In this document: positions 37,888-47,200 of the stretch, piece by piece | Numbering within the stretch: the first letter of the stretch is position 1 | Layout of the letters: each line of letters begins with the position of its first letter | Assembly: GCF_018598585.1 (NCBI RefSeq) | Contig: NZ_JAHESD010000027.1 | Span: 1-64,000 of the forward strand | Reading direction: 5' to 3' | DNA length: 64,000 nt | Source of the DNA: Chryseosolibacter indicum | GTDB taxonomy: Bacteria > Bacteroidota > Bacteroidia > Cytophagales > Cyclobacteriaceae | Notes under the pieces: generated by a model | Told to the model about the DNA's origin: nothing | Databases searched by the model: none | The model's input: only the letters and a program-made list of their open reading frames with translations | Translations under genes and position numbers: made by a program

Positions 37888-39120
37888 ATGACTCGCCTAT
37901 ACACTTTTCTAATAGTAATCATTTTTGCTTGCACCAAAGGCTTTTCGCAGGTGCTCGGTTTTTCTTTGGCGGAAGGAAGAACTAAGGTTCAAATACCAAT
38001 TGAGATTAATAACAATCTCGTTGTAGTCCCGATAGTTTTAAATGGTGCCCTACCTCTTAAATTCATTCTTGATACGGGCGTACGAACAGCAATTCTCACA
38101 CAGAAAACCTTTAGTGACATTTTAAATCTCTCTTACTCGAGAAAGTACAGTATCGCAGGCCCTGGAGGAATAAAGGTTGTTGATGCTTATATAACGAATA
38201 ATGTTTCTCTTGAACTTCCTGGTGTACTTGGCAGGGGCCATGCACTCTTAGTTCTTGATCAGGACTACCTGGAGCTCAGAAATTACCTGGGCACAGACGT
38301 GCATGGAATTTTGGGTTATGAGTTATTCAGCAGGTTTATTGTTAAAATCGATTATGAAAAAAAGATTTTAACATTAATGCTTCCGGAAAGATTTAAGCCG
38401 AACAAGAAGTATCAAGCGTTGCCTATTCGTATTGAAGATACAAAACCTTACCTCACCACGCCGGTAATATTGGCTGATGGAACCCAACTGACAGCAAAGC
38501 TTCTGGTAGATTCAGGCGCAAGCCATGGCCTTATGCTCGATCCCGCATCAGATTCAAGAATTTCTGTTCCGGAAAATACAGTGAGCAGTGTAATTGGAAG
38601 AGGTCTGGGCGGAGAAATAACTGGCAGGGTAGGCAGAATAGATAGACTCATACTTGGCAACTTACAACTCCACGGACCCATTACAAATTTCCCTGATCCC
38701 AATAGCTACTTCGATAGTTTAAAAGTGGGCTCAGCCCAAAGAAACGGAGCGATTGGAGGTGAAGTCCTTAGCCGTTTTACCGTTGTCTTTAATTTTCCTA
38801 AGGAACAAATTTACCTCAAGAAAAATAGTGCCTTTAAAAAGGACTTCCATTACAATTTAAGCGGAATAACAATTAAAGCTAAAGGATCTCGATTAAATGT
38901 ATTTGAAGTAACAGAAGTCAGAAGACAATCGGTTTCTGATAAAGCTGGGGTTGCCTCTGGTGATATTATTCTTACTGTAAATGGAATTTCTGCATCCGTG
39001 CTTACACTAAATCTTATCAATGGATTTTTTAACAACAAACCCGGAAAGAAAATCAAACTTTTGATCGAACGGAACGGTGTAAAAATTCGTAAAGAATTTA
39101 GACTTGAAGATCAGATTTAA
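37888..39120 (+). CDS. Secreted retropepsin-like aspartic protease with C-terminal PDZ domain
   Basis: A 410-residue protein. The signal peptide ends near KGFSQ. Two aspartic-protease half-domains carry the catalytic motifs FILDTGVRTAIL and LLVDSGASHGLML; each holds Asp-Ser/Thr-Gly and they would pair inside one chain. The C-terminal ~90 residues form a PDZ domain (DKAGVASGDIILTVNGISA). Bacteroidota have many of these periplasmic aspartyl proteases, whose substrates are unknown. It faces the receiver-like gene and overlaps its end by 4 bp. Confidence 0.85.
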   Translation: MTRLYTFLIVIIFACTKGFSQVLGFSLAEGRTKVQIPIEINNNLVVVPIVLNGALPLKFILDTGVRTAILTQKTFSDILNLSYSRKYSIAGPGGIKVVDAYITNNVSLELPGVLGRGHALLVLDQDYLELRNYLGTDVHGILGYELFSRFIVKIDYEKKILTLMLPERFKPNKKYQALPIRIEDTKPYLTTPVILADGTQLTAKLLVDSGASHGLMLDPASDSRISVPENTVSSVIGRGLGGEITGRVGRIDRLILGNLQLHGPITNFPDPNSYFDSLKVGSAQRNGAIGGEVLSRFTVVFNFPKEQIYLKKNSAFKKDFHYNLSGITIKAKGSRLNVFEVTEVRRQSVSDKAGVASGDIILTVNGISASVLTLNLINGFFNNKPGKKIKLLIERNGVKIRKEFRLEDQI

Positions 39121-39587
39121 GAGAATGCCAGTAATGATTTCTTTCTTTTTTGATAGGCTTGAATCAAATATTGCTGTGCTCGCCTAACATGAAGAGAATT
39201 GCGTAATGCGCTGTGTAACACTTCTGCTGAAAGATTATTCTTTAGTAGATAATCTAGAATGCCAGATGCACCAAAAGACTCCTGGTAGTTCGAATTTTTC
39301 AAAACCGTAATAGGTACGTCTTTTGTTTTATTACTCTGAGAAAGAGCCTGAATAGTTTGTGATAATTCTGCTTTACCAATATTATCATCAATTAAAATAA
39401 AATTAGGCTTGAAGCGAATCAAGCGGTCTAATATGCTTTTAACATCAAAAGCGATTTCTGTTACTATCTTTTTCGTTCTAATCTGCTTAAGCTTTGTAAG
39501 TACTCCGCTCATTTCTATCGGATTATTGCCTATAAGCAAAACATGAAGTGGCTCAGCACTTTTCGGAATTGTAAACTTTGTATTCAT
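39117..39587 (-). CDS. Orphan response-regulator-receiver-like protein
   Basis: A 156-residue CheY-like fold without an output domain: HVLLIGNNPIEMSGVLTKL (strand 1), NFILIDDN with a possible phospho-acceptor Asp, VPITVLKN with the conserved Lys at strand 5. The acidic pair expected after strand 1 is replaced by Asn-Asn (GNNP), so phosphorylation may be impaired. The C-terminal ~30 residues are helical and basic. No kinase gene is nearby. Divergent from the FAD-dependent gene of the polyketide locus. Confidence 0.6.
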   Translation of the reverse strand: MNTKFTIPKSAEPLHVLLIGNNPIEMSGVLTKLKQIRTKKIVTEIAFDVKSILDRLIRFKPNFILIDDNIGKAELSQTIQALSQSNKTKDVPITVLKNSNYQESFGASGILDYLLKNNLSAEVLHSALRNSLHVRRAQQYLIQAYQKRKKSLLAFS

Positions 39588-39638
39588 ACCAACTAATACT
39601 GTATATAACGTATTCCAGGGTTAAAAGAGATTCCTTTT

Positions 39639-39666
39639 TTTGAAATTTTTTACGCTTTTATATTTC
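39639..39666 (+). promoter_or_regulatory. Candidate promoter upstream of the FAD oxidoreductase
   Basis: TTTG at 39639-39642, 16 bases, then TATATTTC at 39659-39666, one base off TAnnTTTG. The predicted start at 39710 is 43 bp further on. Confidence 0.35.
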
Positions 39667-39709
39667 AGTTATAAGGTTACCTTTAATAACCATATAATTA
39701 TTTCGAAAA

Positions 39710-40819
39710 TTGAAGAACATCGCAATCGTAGGTGGAGGTTTAGCGGGTCTTGTTTCAGGTATCCAGTTAGCAAAAAAAGGAGTGCCATGTGCAATTTTTG
39801 AGCGGAAGGATTACCCTATAAACCGCGTTTGCGGAGAATACATTAGTAACGAAACGCTTTCTTTTTTAAAACAAAATAATTTATACCCCGAAAATTTTAA
39901 TCCTCCGCAAATTTCTTTTTTGCAACTATCATCTGTTAGTGGACATTCTGCCACAATGCTGCTTGACCTCGGTGGCTTTGGTATAAGCAGATACGCTTTT
40001 GATCATTTTTTATACAAAAAAGCCGTGGAGGCTGGTGTAAAGATTCACACAAATACTGAGGTATTAGATGTAGTTTACAACAACACTAAGTTTAACATTG
40101 AGCTCGAATCTTCAACACACAGTGCTAATCTTGTAATTGGCACATTTGGCAAGCGATCACGGCTGGATACACAACTCAGGAGAAAGCACCTAACGCGAAG
40201 GTCTCCCTATGTTGGAATAAAATATCATGTTAAGAGTAATCATCCTGAAAATGTAATAGCACTTCACAATTTTTCTGGGGGGTATTGTGGCGTAGTAAAT
40301 GTTGAGAATGGTATTACAAACATATGTTACCTTGTTCATCGTGATGTAGTAAGAAGGTTTAAGAACATCTCAGAAATGGAAAAGCATGTTCTTTTTAAAA
40401 ATCCAAATTTAGAGAAACTATTTAAGGAGGCGGTTTTTACAGATAACAAACCCCTTGTGATAAATGAAATTTCATTTGCGACGAAAGGGCCTGTTGAACA
40501 CCATATGCTGTTGGCGGGTGATGCTGCAGGTATGATAACACCACTGTGTGGCAATGGTATGGCTATGGCAATTCGTAGTGGGAAGTTGATTAGTGAAATC
40601 TCTTTTAAATTTTGTGAGGATAAAATAACAAGAGACAAGCTCGAGACTGATTACAGAAAAGCATGGTCTAAATTGTTTTCACAACGGCTTATGTTAGGAA
40701 GAATAGTGCAGAAATTATTCGGTAACTCTTTCACATCTGATTTTGCTGTGAAGCTTATGCTTCACTCTTCTTCAATAGCCCAATTAATTGTTAGGAATAC
40801 ACATGGCAAACCGTTTTAA
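39710..40819 (+). CDS. FAD-dependent oxidoreductase of the polyketide locus (geranylgeranyl reductase/UbiH-like)
   Basis: A 369-residue flavoprotein. IAIVGGGLAGLVSGIQLAKKG (split by a typical Rossmann turn) begins at residue 4. VCGEYIS follows the first helix, as in geranylgeranyl reductase-type enzymes, and LLAGDAAGMITPLCGNGMAMA is the second FAD motif. The start is TTG at 39710, placing the Rossmann motif at the N-terminus. In phenolic-lipid pathways flavoproteins of this kind hydroxylate the ring; alternatively it could saturate a prenyl chain. It is convergent with the UbiA-type gene and lies beside the type III PKS. Confidence 0.82.
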   Translation: MKNIAIVGGGLAGLVSGIQLAKKGVPCAIFERKDYPINRVCGEYISNETLSFLKQNNLYPENFNPPQISFLQLSSVSGHSATMLLDLGGFGISRYAFDHFLYKKAVEAGVKIHTNTEVLDVVYNNTKFNIELESSTHSANLVIGTFGKRSRLDTQLRRKHLTRRSPYVGIKYHVKSNHPENVIALHNFSGGYCGVVNVENGITNICYLVHRDVVRRFKNISEMEKHVLFKNPNLEKLFKEAVFTDNKPLVINEISFATKGPVEHHMLLAGDAAGMITPLCGNGMAMAIRSGKLISEISFKFCEDKITRDKLETDYRKAWSKLFSQRLMLGRIVQKLFGNSFTSDFAVKLMLHSSSIAQLIVRNTHGKPF

Positions 40820-40824
40820 TGTTA

Positions 40825-41715
40825 TTACAAAAACTGGTGTACTTGGGTAGTATTAAAAAAGAGGTAAAGAAAAAAAAGATTAAGACAAGTTGCTGAAATA
40901 TAGTTAAGCGCCATTGTGCGGCCATAGTCAGCGTTGTTTTTATTCCTCAAGACGAGCATCAGCCAGTAGAAAAAATACAATAGCACGGGTAAAACTGCCA
41001 TAAGAAAAATCATAGCGTACTTACTCGAAAAGTATAGATTTAAGTAAAGTAGAAAGCAAGAGAGAGCAACACCAAAAACGATGATAGAAAAATAAAATGT
41101 TCCTTTAACTCCAAGCTTTAAACTTATTGTAGTGTCTCCCCTTTTACTATCTTCCTCATGTTGATACACTTGTGTTAAGGGATAGTTGGCCCAAAGCATT
41201 AAAGACGTTAATATGCCCGGTATGATTACGTTAGGTCTTAAAGCTATAGAAATAGGGAAGTCATTCACGCCAACATAACACATGAGAAATGTAAATAACC
41301 CCTGAAAGATGCCGGTGATAACAAGACTTGTAAAGGCATATTTTTTTAATCTTATAGATGGATGACTATAAGCTTTAGATACTAGTCCATAAATTAATAA
41401 CATCACAGCAAAAGTTAAGTTTAACTTCAGATAACCTAAAATTATTGCTAAAGCATCAAGTAAAAGAGAAAGATAGTAAAGACCTGTTTTGGTAGGGGGA
41501 GGATTCTTGAGGCCGCCTATGCTTTTTTCGTCCTTATCAAAATAACTGTTGTAACCGTTGCTTGCAGGGTAAAGAAGAAAATGAATGATAAAAAAGACCC
41601 AAAACAATCTTAACTCATTTAGATTAGGAGAAATAGAAAGCGAGAATAGAAATATTGGTAATAGAAAAAAGGAAAAAGGAATGCGGAGATGGAGTAAAGA
41701 AGACTTTGAAAACAT
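40825..41715 (-). CDS. UbiA-family prenyltransferase
   Basis: A 296-residue protein with eight to nine membrane helices. The first Asp-rich motif reads NGYNSYFDKDEKS and the second QHEEDSKRGDTT, corresponding to the NxxxDxxxD and DxxxD metal-diphosphate sites of UbiA enzymes. These transfer a prenyl chain to an aromatic acceptor or quinone. Its gene is divergent from the type III PKS (47 bp between starts) and ends 5 bp from the FAD gene. The acceptor is inferred to be the polyketide product. Confidence 0.82.
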   Translation of the reverse strand: MFSKSSLLHLRIPFSFFLLPIFLFSLSISPNLNELRLFWVFFIIHFLLYPASNGYNSYFDKDEKSIGGLKNPPPTKTGLYYLSLLLDALAIILGYLKLNLTFAVMLLIYGLVSKAYSHPSIRLKKYAFTSLVITGIFQGLFTFLMCYVGVNDFPISIALRPNVIIPGILTSLMLWANYPLTQVYQHEEDSKRGDTTISLKLGVKGTFYFSIIVFGVALSCFLLYLNLYFSSKYAMIFLMAVLPVLLYFFYWLMLVLRNKNNADYGRTMALNYISATCLNLFFLYLFFNTTQVHQFL

Positions 41716-41762
41716 ATTTAAACTTTAAAACAAGTTAGTAGTTTTTCTTATAATTGATACGA

Positions 41763-42860
41763 ATGAGTTTAATAACAGCTATCGCTACGGCAACGCCCGA
41801 TAATAAATTTACACAGTCAGTCATCGCTGATTTTATGCTTCGTAAAATGACGCTGCATAACGGGGATAGCAGAAAGCTTAAAACAATATTTAAGTTAAGT
41901 GGAATATCGTACAGGCATTCAGTATTATCCGATTATGGTAAATCGGATAATTTTGAATTTTATCCTGAGGATGGAAATGCGATTTTCCCAACCACGCAGA
42001 ATAGATTAGATACATTTAGGGCGCAGGCTCTTCCACTAAGTTTACTGGCTATTGAAAAGTTATGGACTAGCGCTACGGTATCAGCAAAAGAAATTACCCA
42101 TCTGATTGTTGTAAGCTGTACGGGAATGTATGCCCCTGGTTTAGATATAGATATTGTACAGCACGCCGCATTGAACACAACAGTGCATCGTACTGCAATA
42201 ACATTTATGGGATGTTACGCTGCATTCAATGCTTTAAAAATTGGTGATGCTTTTTGCAAGAGTAACCCCAAGGCAAAGGTGTTGATTGTATGCACCGAGC
42301 TTTGCAGTATACATTTTCAAAGAGGAGCATCAGAAGACAACTTAATCGCGAATGCATTATTTGCGGATGGTTCTGCAGCCCTTATTATGGAGAGTGAAAC
42401 CACCAGCAAACTACAACTGGAGGTTGAGGGATTTCACAGTGATCTTGCGCCTAAGGGTAGTAATGACATGGCGTGGAATATCGGCGATTTCGGTTTCGAA
42501 ATGAAATTATCTGCATATGTTCCTGATATCATTCAGGGTGGTATTGCAGCATTAACACAGACGCTTCTTAGAAGTTTATCTATCAGCTTTTCAGATATTA
42601 AACACTTTGCGATACATCCGGGAGGAAAAAAAATACTTGAAGCTATAGAAAAGGAACTGGGAATAACAAAGGAGCAAAATAGGGCGGCTTATCATGTGCT
42701 GGAGAATTACGGAAATATGTCGTCTCCAACAGTGCTATTTGTATTAGAAGAATTGATCAATCGCTTGGCGCGGAATAATAAAGGTGAAAATATTTTGAGC
42801 TTTGCCTTTGGTCCTGGTCTTACGCTTGAAAGTATGATCTTAAAGATTAATTCGATTTAA
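41763..42860 (+). CDS. Type III polyketide synthase
   Basis: A 365-residue chalcone/alkylresorcinol synthase-type ketosynthase. The catalytic triad is complete: Cys119 in VVSCTGMYAPG, His285 in FAIHPGGKK, and Asn318 in ENYGNMSSPT. Such enzymes extend an acyl-CoA starter with malonyl-CoA and cyclise the chain to alkylresorcinols, alkylpyrones or related phenolic lipids. The ATG at 41763 is chosen; a TTG three codons earlier is possible. It is followed after 3 bp by the methyltransferase. Starter and ring type cannot be told from sequence. Confidence 0.92.
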   Translation: MSLITAIATATPDNKFTQSVIADFMLRKMTLHNGDSRKLKTIFKLSGISYRHSVLSDYGKSDNFEFYPEDGNAIFPTTQNRLDTFRAQALPLSLLAIEKLWTSATVSAKEITHLIVVSCTGMYAPGLDIDIVQHAALNTTVHRTAITFMGCYAAFNALKIGDAFCKSNPKAKVLIVCTELCSIHFQRGASEDNLIANALFADGSAALIMESETTSKLQLEVEGFHSDLAPKGSNDMAWNIGDFGFEMKLSAYVPDIIQGGIAALTQTLLRSLSISFSDIKHFAIHPGGKKILEAIEKELGITKEQNRAAYHVLENYGNMSSPTVLFVLEELINRLARNNKGENILSFAFGPGLTLESMILKINSI

Positions 42861-42863
42861 AGT

Positions 42864-43571
42864 ATGCCTGACTTTTCCCAGCGTTCTTACGAGGAAGAAA
42901 TTATGGATGACCTGGGTGCTTCAGGTGCAATAATTGATGTTACGTTAAAAGAGCTTGAAACAATCAACCTTTTGCTCGGTGGTAATTACGTAACGGTAAA
43001 CGGTGTAAACACTTTAATAAAGAATATTGATAGAACAAGAAAATTAAGCATTGTCGACTTAGGCTGCGGCAGTGGAGATATTCTCAGGTTGATAAGAAAA
43101 TCTCTTAATAAGAGGCAAATCAATGCAGATTTAATAGGCGTTGATGCCAATCCAAATATTATTGCTTATGCAAAAAAACACAATGCAAAAGAATCAGGAA
43201 TTCATTTTGAAGCACTTAATATTTTTTCAGAAGAATTTAAGACCAGACAGTTTGATATAGTTACCGCTACTTTATTCTTCCATCATTTTACCAACGACCA
43301 ACTCATCAGCTTCTTTGCTCAGTTAAAAAACCAGGTTCGCATAGGCATTGTAATCAACGACATTCACAGGCACTGGTTTGCCTACTATTCAATAAAATGG
43401 CTTACAAAGCTGTTCTCTAAGTCCACCATGGTTATTAACGATGCTCCTCTTTCGGTAATGCGCGCCTTTAAAAAGGTTGAATTGGAGAATATCCTCCAAA
43501 ATGCGGGAATTAAAAACTATAAAATTAAATGGATGTGGGCTTTTAGGTGGCAAATAATTATTTCTATTTAA
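42864..43571 (+). CDS. Class I SAM-dependent methyltransferase of the polyketide locus
   Basis: A 235-residue enzyme. Motif I is IVDLGCGSGDIL (about residue 60-71), followed by LIGVDANPNIIAYA and FDIVTATLFFHHF, so the class I SAM fold is clear. It begins 3 bp after the PKS gene and is surely co-transcribed with it. It probably methylates a hydroxyl or ring carbon of the polyketide. Confidence 0.88.
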   Translation: MPDFSQRSYEEEIMDDLGASGAIIDVTLKELETINLLLGGNYVTVNGVNTLIKNIDRTRKLSIVDLGCGSGDILRLIRKSLNKRQINADLIGVDANPNIIAYAKKHNAKESGIHFEALNIFSEEFKTRQFDIVTATLFFHHFTNDQLISFFAQLKNQVRIGIVINDIHRHWFAYYSIKWLTKLFSKSTMVINDAPLSVMRAFKKVELENILQNAGIKNYKIKWMWAFRWQIIISI

Positions 43572-43609
43572 TAATTTCTGGCTCAATTTTTCCTTTAAAC
43601 TCACTAGAT

Positions 43610-44155
43610 ATGAAATCTACTATCCCCTTTTTATTACTTGTTGCGGTTTTATCCGCGTGCTCTTCAAGTCCCTTTGGAACAAAAGTTAAAGAACCTTTTC
43701 GCGGAAATGCCTATGAGTCAAATAACCGATTTTTTAGGGCAACAGGTAAAGGAGAAAGCTCAGAAGATAATATTGCCCGCGGAAAAGCAGATATTGATGC
43801 AAAGTCAATGTTGGCCGGGCAAGTAAATACTACCATGAAACAGGTTGCTGATCAATACCTGGGTCAGACAGAGAACACTGAAGCAGCAGATGTGGCAGAC
43901 AAATTTCAAAGCCTCGTTCGGCAGGTTATGAATACCGATATCGCAGATCTGAGAAAAATAGGGGAACAGAAGTACTTTGATAAAAAGACAAATAAGTATA
44001 CCGTATTTATAGCTTACGAAATTAAAAAGAATGCCATGTTTCGTTTCATGAAGAAGCAGGCAAAAGTAGATAAGACAGTAAGCGAAAAACAACGGGCTGT
44101 TATTGAGAAATTAATAGATGAGGAGTTAGAAAAAGCGGAAGCAGAAGAAAAATAG
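43610..44155 (+). CDS. LPP20-like lipoprotein
   Basis: A 181-residue lipoprotein with lipobox LLVAVLSACSSS. The mature part has the LPP20/LpoB-like alternating pattern: FFRATGKGESSEDNIARGKADIDAKSMLAGQVNTTMKQVADQYL and KYTVFIAYEIKKNAM. LPP20-type proteins are outer-membrane lipoproteins of unclear function. ATG 43610 is chosen; the frame extends 63 bp upstream into the methyltransferase end without a signal peptide. It ends in an acidic helix and a terminator. Confidence 0.78.
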   Translation: MKSTIPFLLLVAVLSACSSSPFGTKVKEPFRGNAYESNNRFFRATGKGESSEDNIARGKADIDAKSMLAGQVNTTMKQVADQYLGQTENTEAADVADKFQSLVRQVMNTDIADLRKIGEQKYFDKKTNKYTVFIAYEIKKNAMFRFMKKQAKVDKTVSEKQRAVIEKLIDEELEKAEAEEK

Positions 44156-44173
44156 TTAGGTTTAAAATTCGAG

Positions 44174-44207
44174 AAAGCCTTCCTCATAACGAGGAGGGCT
44201 TTTTTTA
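44174..44207. terminator. Bidirectional terminator between convergent genes
   Basis: A 12-bp stem AAAGCCTTCCTC/GAGGAGGGCTTT (one wobble) with a five-base loop is followed by T7 on the plus strand. The A/T flanks let it also end the leftward PKD gene, though the minus-strand T run is weaker. Confidence 0.8.
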
Positions 44208-44211
44208 TTCG

Positions 44212-47200
44212 CTAGCGTTGAACATGTATAAAGCCTTTGTATTGCTTATCAGAACGAAAGTTGTTTTTGAATGCATAGTAGTAGATGCCTGTTGCAACGT
44301 CATCGCCCTTCCATTGGTTTTGATAATGGTTACTTTCATACACCGTTCCTCCCCACCTGTTATAAATAATTAGTTCCCAATCACTTTTCTCAAGACCGAG
44401 GATCTCGAACAATTGGTTAAAGCGATCACCGTTAGGAGTAAAGATATTCGGAATAAGGTCAATGTCTCCTTGTACAGGAACGTTCTTGGGTATTTCACTT
44501 GTACATCCTGTGGCAGGATCTGTTAATTGAAGAACCACTGGATGAATTCCTATTTCAAAAAACACTTTATTGGCTTTTGGTATACCTAAAAAAGTTTCAT
44601 CTGGAAACAACCAGTCTGCAACCAATGTTCCATTTGCCAGCGAAGTGAAAATAACTTGCTCTTCAACAAAAGGATAAGCAGGTTTAAAAGTGAAATCGCC
44701 TTCTGGTGATTTGTTTACGAGCATTTCATTTGCCTTATATCGCACAGTGCAGTTGTCAGCATTTGTTAAGGCAATAATCGGCTGAAATTTTCCAGAAACA
44801 CTATATACATGTGAAATCAGTGTATTCGTATTACTCTCAACGTTCCCATCACCAAAATCCCATTGCGCTGATACGGTATTGATGTATTCTGCCTTAAAGA
44901 GAATAGAGTCATTGGTACAATTAAATGGATTCAGCGAAGCAAACTTGCCTATAGGTCCATCAACAAAAATGAAATTTTTTATCTCCAGCGTATCGCTGCA
45001 ACCATAAGCATCTGTTACTTCCAGCGAAACATCATATTTTCCAGGGAAGTAATAGCTATTGGTAGGATGTTCTATTACGGATTGTTGCTCATCGCCAAAC
45101 TTCCAGGACCACGCAACTGCACCGATTGAAGTACTGACAAAGGGAGTAATTAAAGGCGGACAATCTGTAATAGTTTGTGATGAAGTAAAGTCTGCAACTG
45201 GTTTAATTATTTTTATAAAACTCTCCTCTTTAAATTCCTGTTCACATCCGTATAAGTCAGCGACGCGCGCCGTAAGTGCATAAGAACCTAGCGAAGTATA
45301 GCTTACAGATGGACTCCATGAGTTAGATGTTTGCCCATTTCCCAAATCCCATGCAACGCTTGCTGCGTTAGCAGGGGTAGAATTTATTTGGATGACTTCA
45401 TTTAAGCATGCCGCTGGACGTGTTGTATTAAAATTAATCTTGGGTAAGGTAAACGCAAGGCTGTCCGGCAATACAACCACACATGTGGCCACAGGGTTGG
45501 TAACCTTAAGTGTCACATAGTATTTGCCGAAAGCAGTGTAGGTTTGAGTAGGAGGCAATTTTTCATTCCCATCAATTTTATCACCGTCACCGAAGTCCCA
45601 CTCTCGGGAGACAATATCAGGAGATGCGGTGCTCTCGTCCTTAAATGTTACTTTTAACTCCTTGCAATCACTTACTGGTAAGTCGAAACTGAATTTCCCG
45701 TCAATGTCAGCTACAACAATAGGATGAGGCAGTGCAAATGTTTTTGAACATTGCGCCGAATCTTTTACTGTTAATGAAGTGGCATAACTTTGAGCAGTTG
45801 GATACGTTTTAGCAGGACTAAGTCTTTGACCATAGCCAAAAGTCCCATCTCCAAAACTCCAAACCCATTCTTTGGCATGCAAGGAACTATCTGAAAAAGT
45901 AACAGGTACATTCTTACATACTGAGTCTGGGTAAACGCCGTACCTCGCAACGAGCTCCTGAATGACCACATCTTTTGTAATAGAAAATGCAGCACAACCA
46001 TCTTTCTGTGCCGTTAGTGTTACTGGATATTTGTCCTGCAAAATAAAAGTATGTTTCGGGTTAAAATCAGTGCTTGTTTTACTGTCACCAAAATCCCAGA
46101 CACATGATGAACCAGAAGAAGTGATGTTGGTAAAACGTGGTGTGTATGGGTTGTTGCAATCTTTTTCAAAGGTGAAATCAACCAACGGCCCTTTTACTTT
46201 AATAGCGTTAGAAATTACTTTTACATTTTTACATCCGGCGTTTTTTGCGATTAAAGAAATAGTGTAAGTCCCTGGGGCCTGATAAATTTTACTAATAGTC
46301 GCAGCGCCAGATACAGTATCTCCTGGAGCAAGAACCCAACAGTAAGTATCCGCTTTAGTAGTGGAATTAAAGGTTACTACATCTGTATTTGTACAAACTG
46401 TATTTTTATCTATTGTAAAATTTGCAATAGGAGTTATATTCGAAACCTTTACCAACGCGTTAGTTGTGCTGGCACATCCAATTGAATTCTTTACTGTTAA
46501 TTTTACTGTGTAAGAGCCTTCTTTTGTATAAGTATGTTTAGGTTTTGTTAGTGTCGATTTTTGATTATCACCAAAATCCCATTCCGCATTCCAGGAGGCG
46601 TCTCCTATGCTTTCAAATTGGACATTAAAAGGGGCACATCCTGAAAGCGTAGGTTCATTAGAGCAGGAATTTTCTTTAGCAGGATAAATAGAGGCGACAG
46701 GGTTATCCGTAATTGAAATTTGCTTCTGTATCTCCGAAGGGCATTGAAGGGCGTTATAGGCAATCAATTTTACATTAAAGGTGCCCGCTGAAGCGTATAC
46801 ATGGTTAGGATTAGGTTCTGAAGAAAAAATATTATCTCCAAAATCCCATAATAAAGACGTGTTGTTCTTTGACGTATTTGTAAATGAAATAGTGCGATCA
46901 CATGCTGGCTTATAAGTAAAATTAGCACTGGCGGAATTTACAATTTCTATGAGTTTGGTCTGTTTAACAGGACAGATGTCAGTAGTCGCCGTGAGGGTAA
47001 CAGTATATTTTCCTGCTTGAACATATTGTGTCTTTGGCGTAGCATCTGTTGATGTTTTTCCATTTCCAAAATCCCAGTGATACGATTTAATGCCATTTGA
47101 TGACGGCACCGTAAACTCAATCTCACTGTTAATACAAGCCTGGTTTTTATCTGCGAAAATATCATATCCTCCTATTCCTACATTAATCGTTTTTTCAGTA

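Noticed and set aside
39710-43571. Flexirubin or aryl polyene cluster
   Set aside because: Those need type II-like ketosynthases, acyl carrier proteins and a tyrosine or phenylalanine ammonia-lyase, none of which is here.
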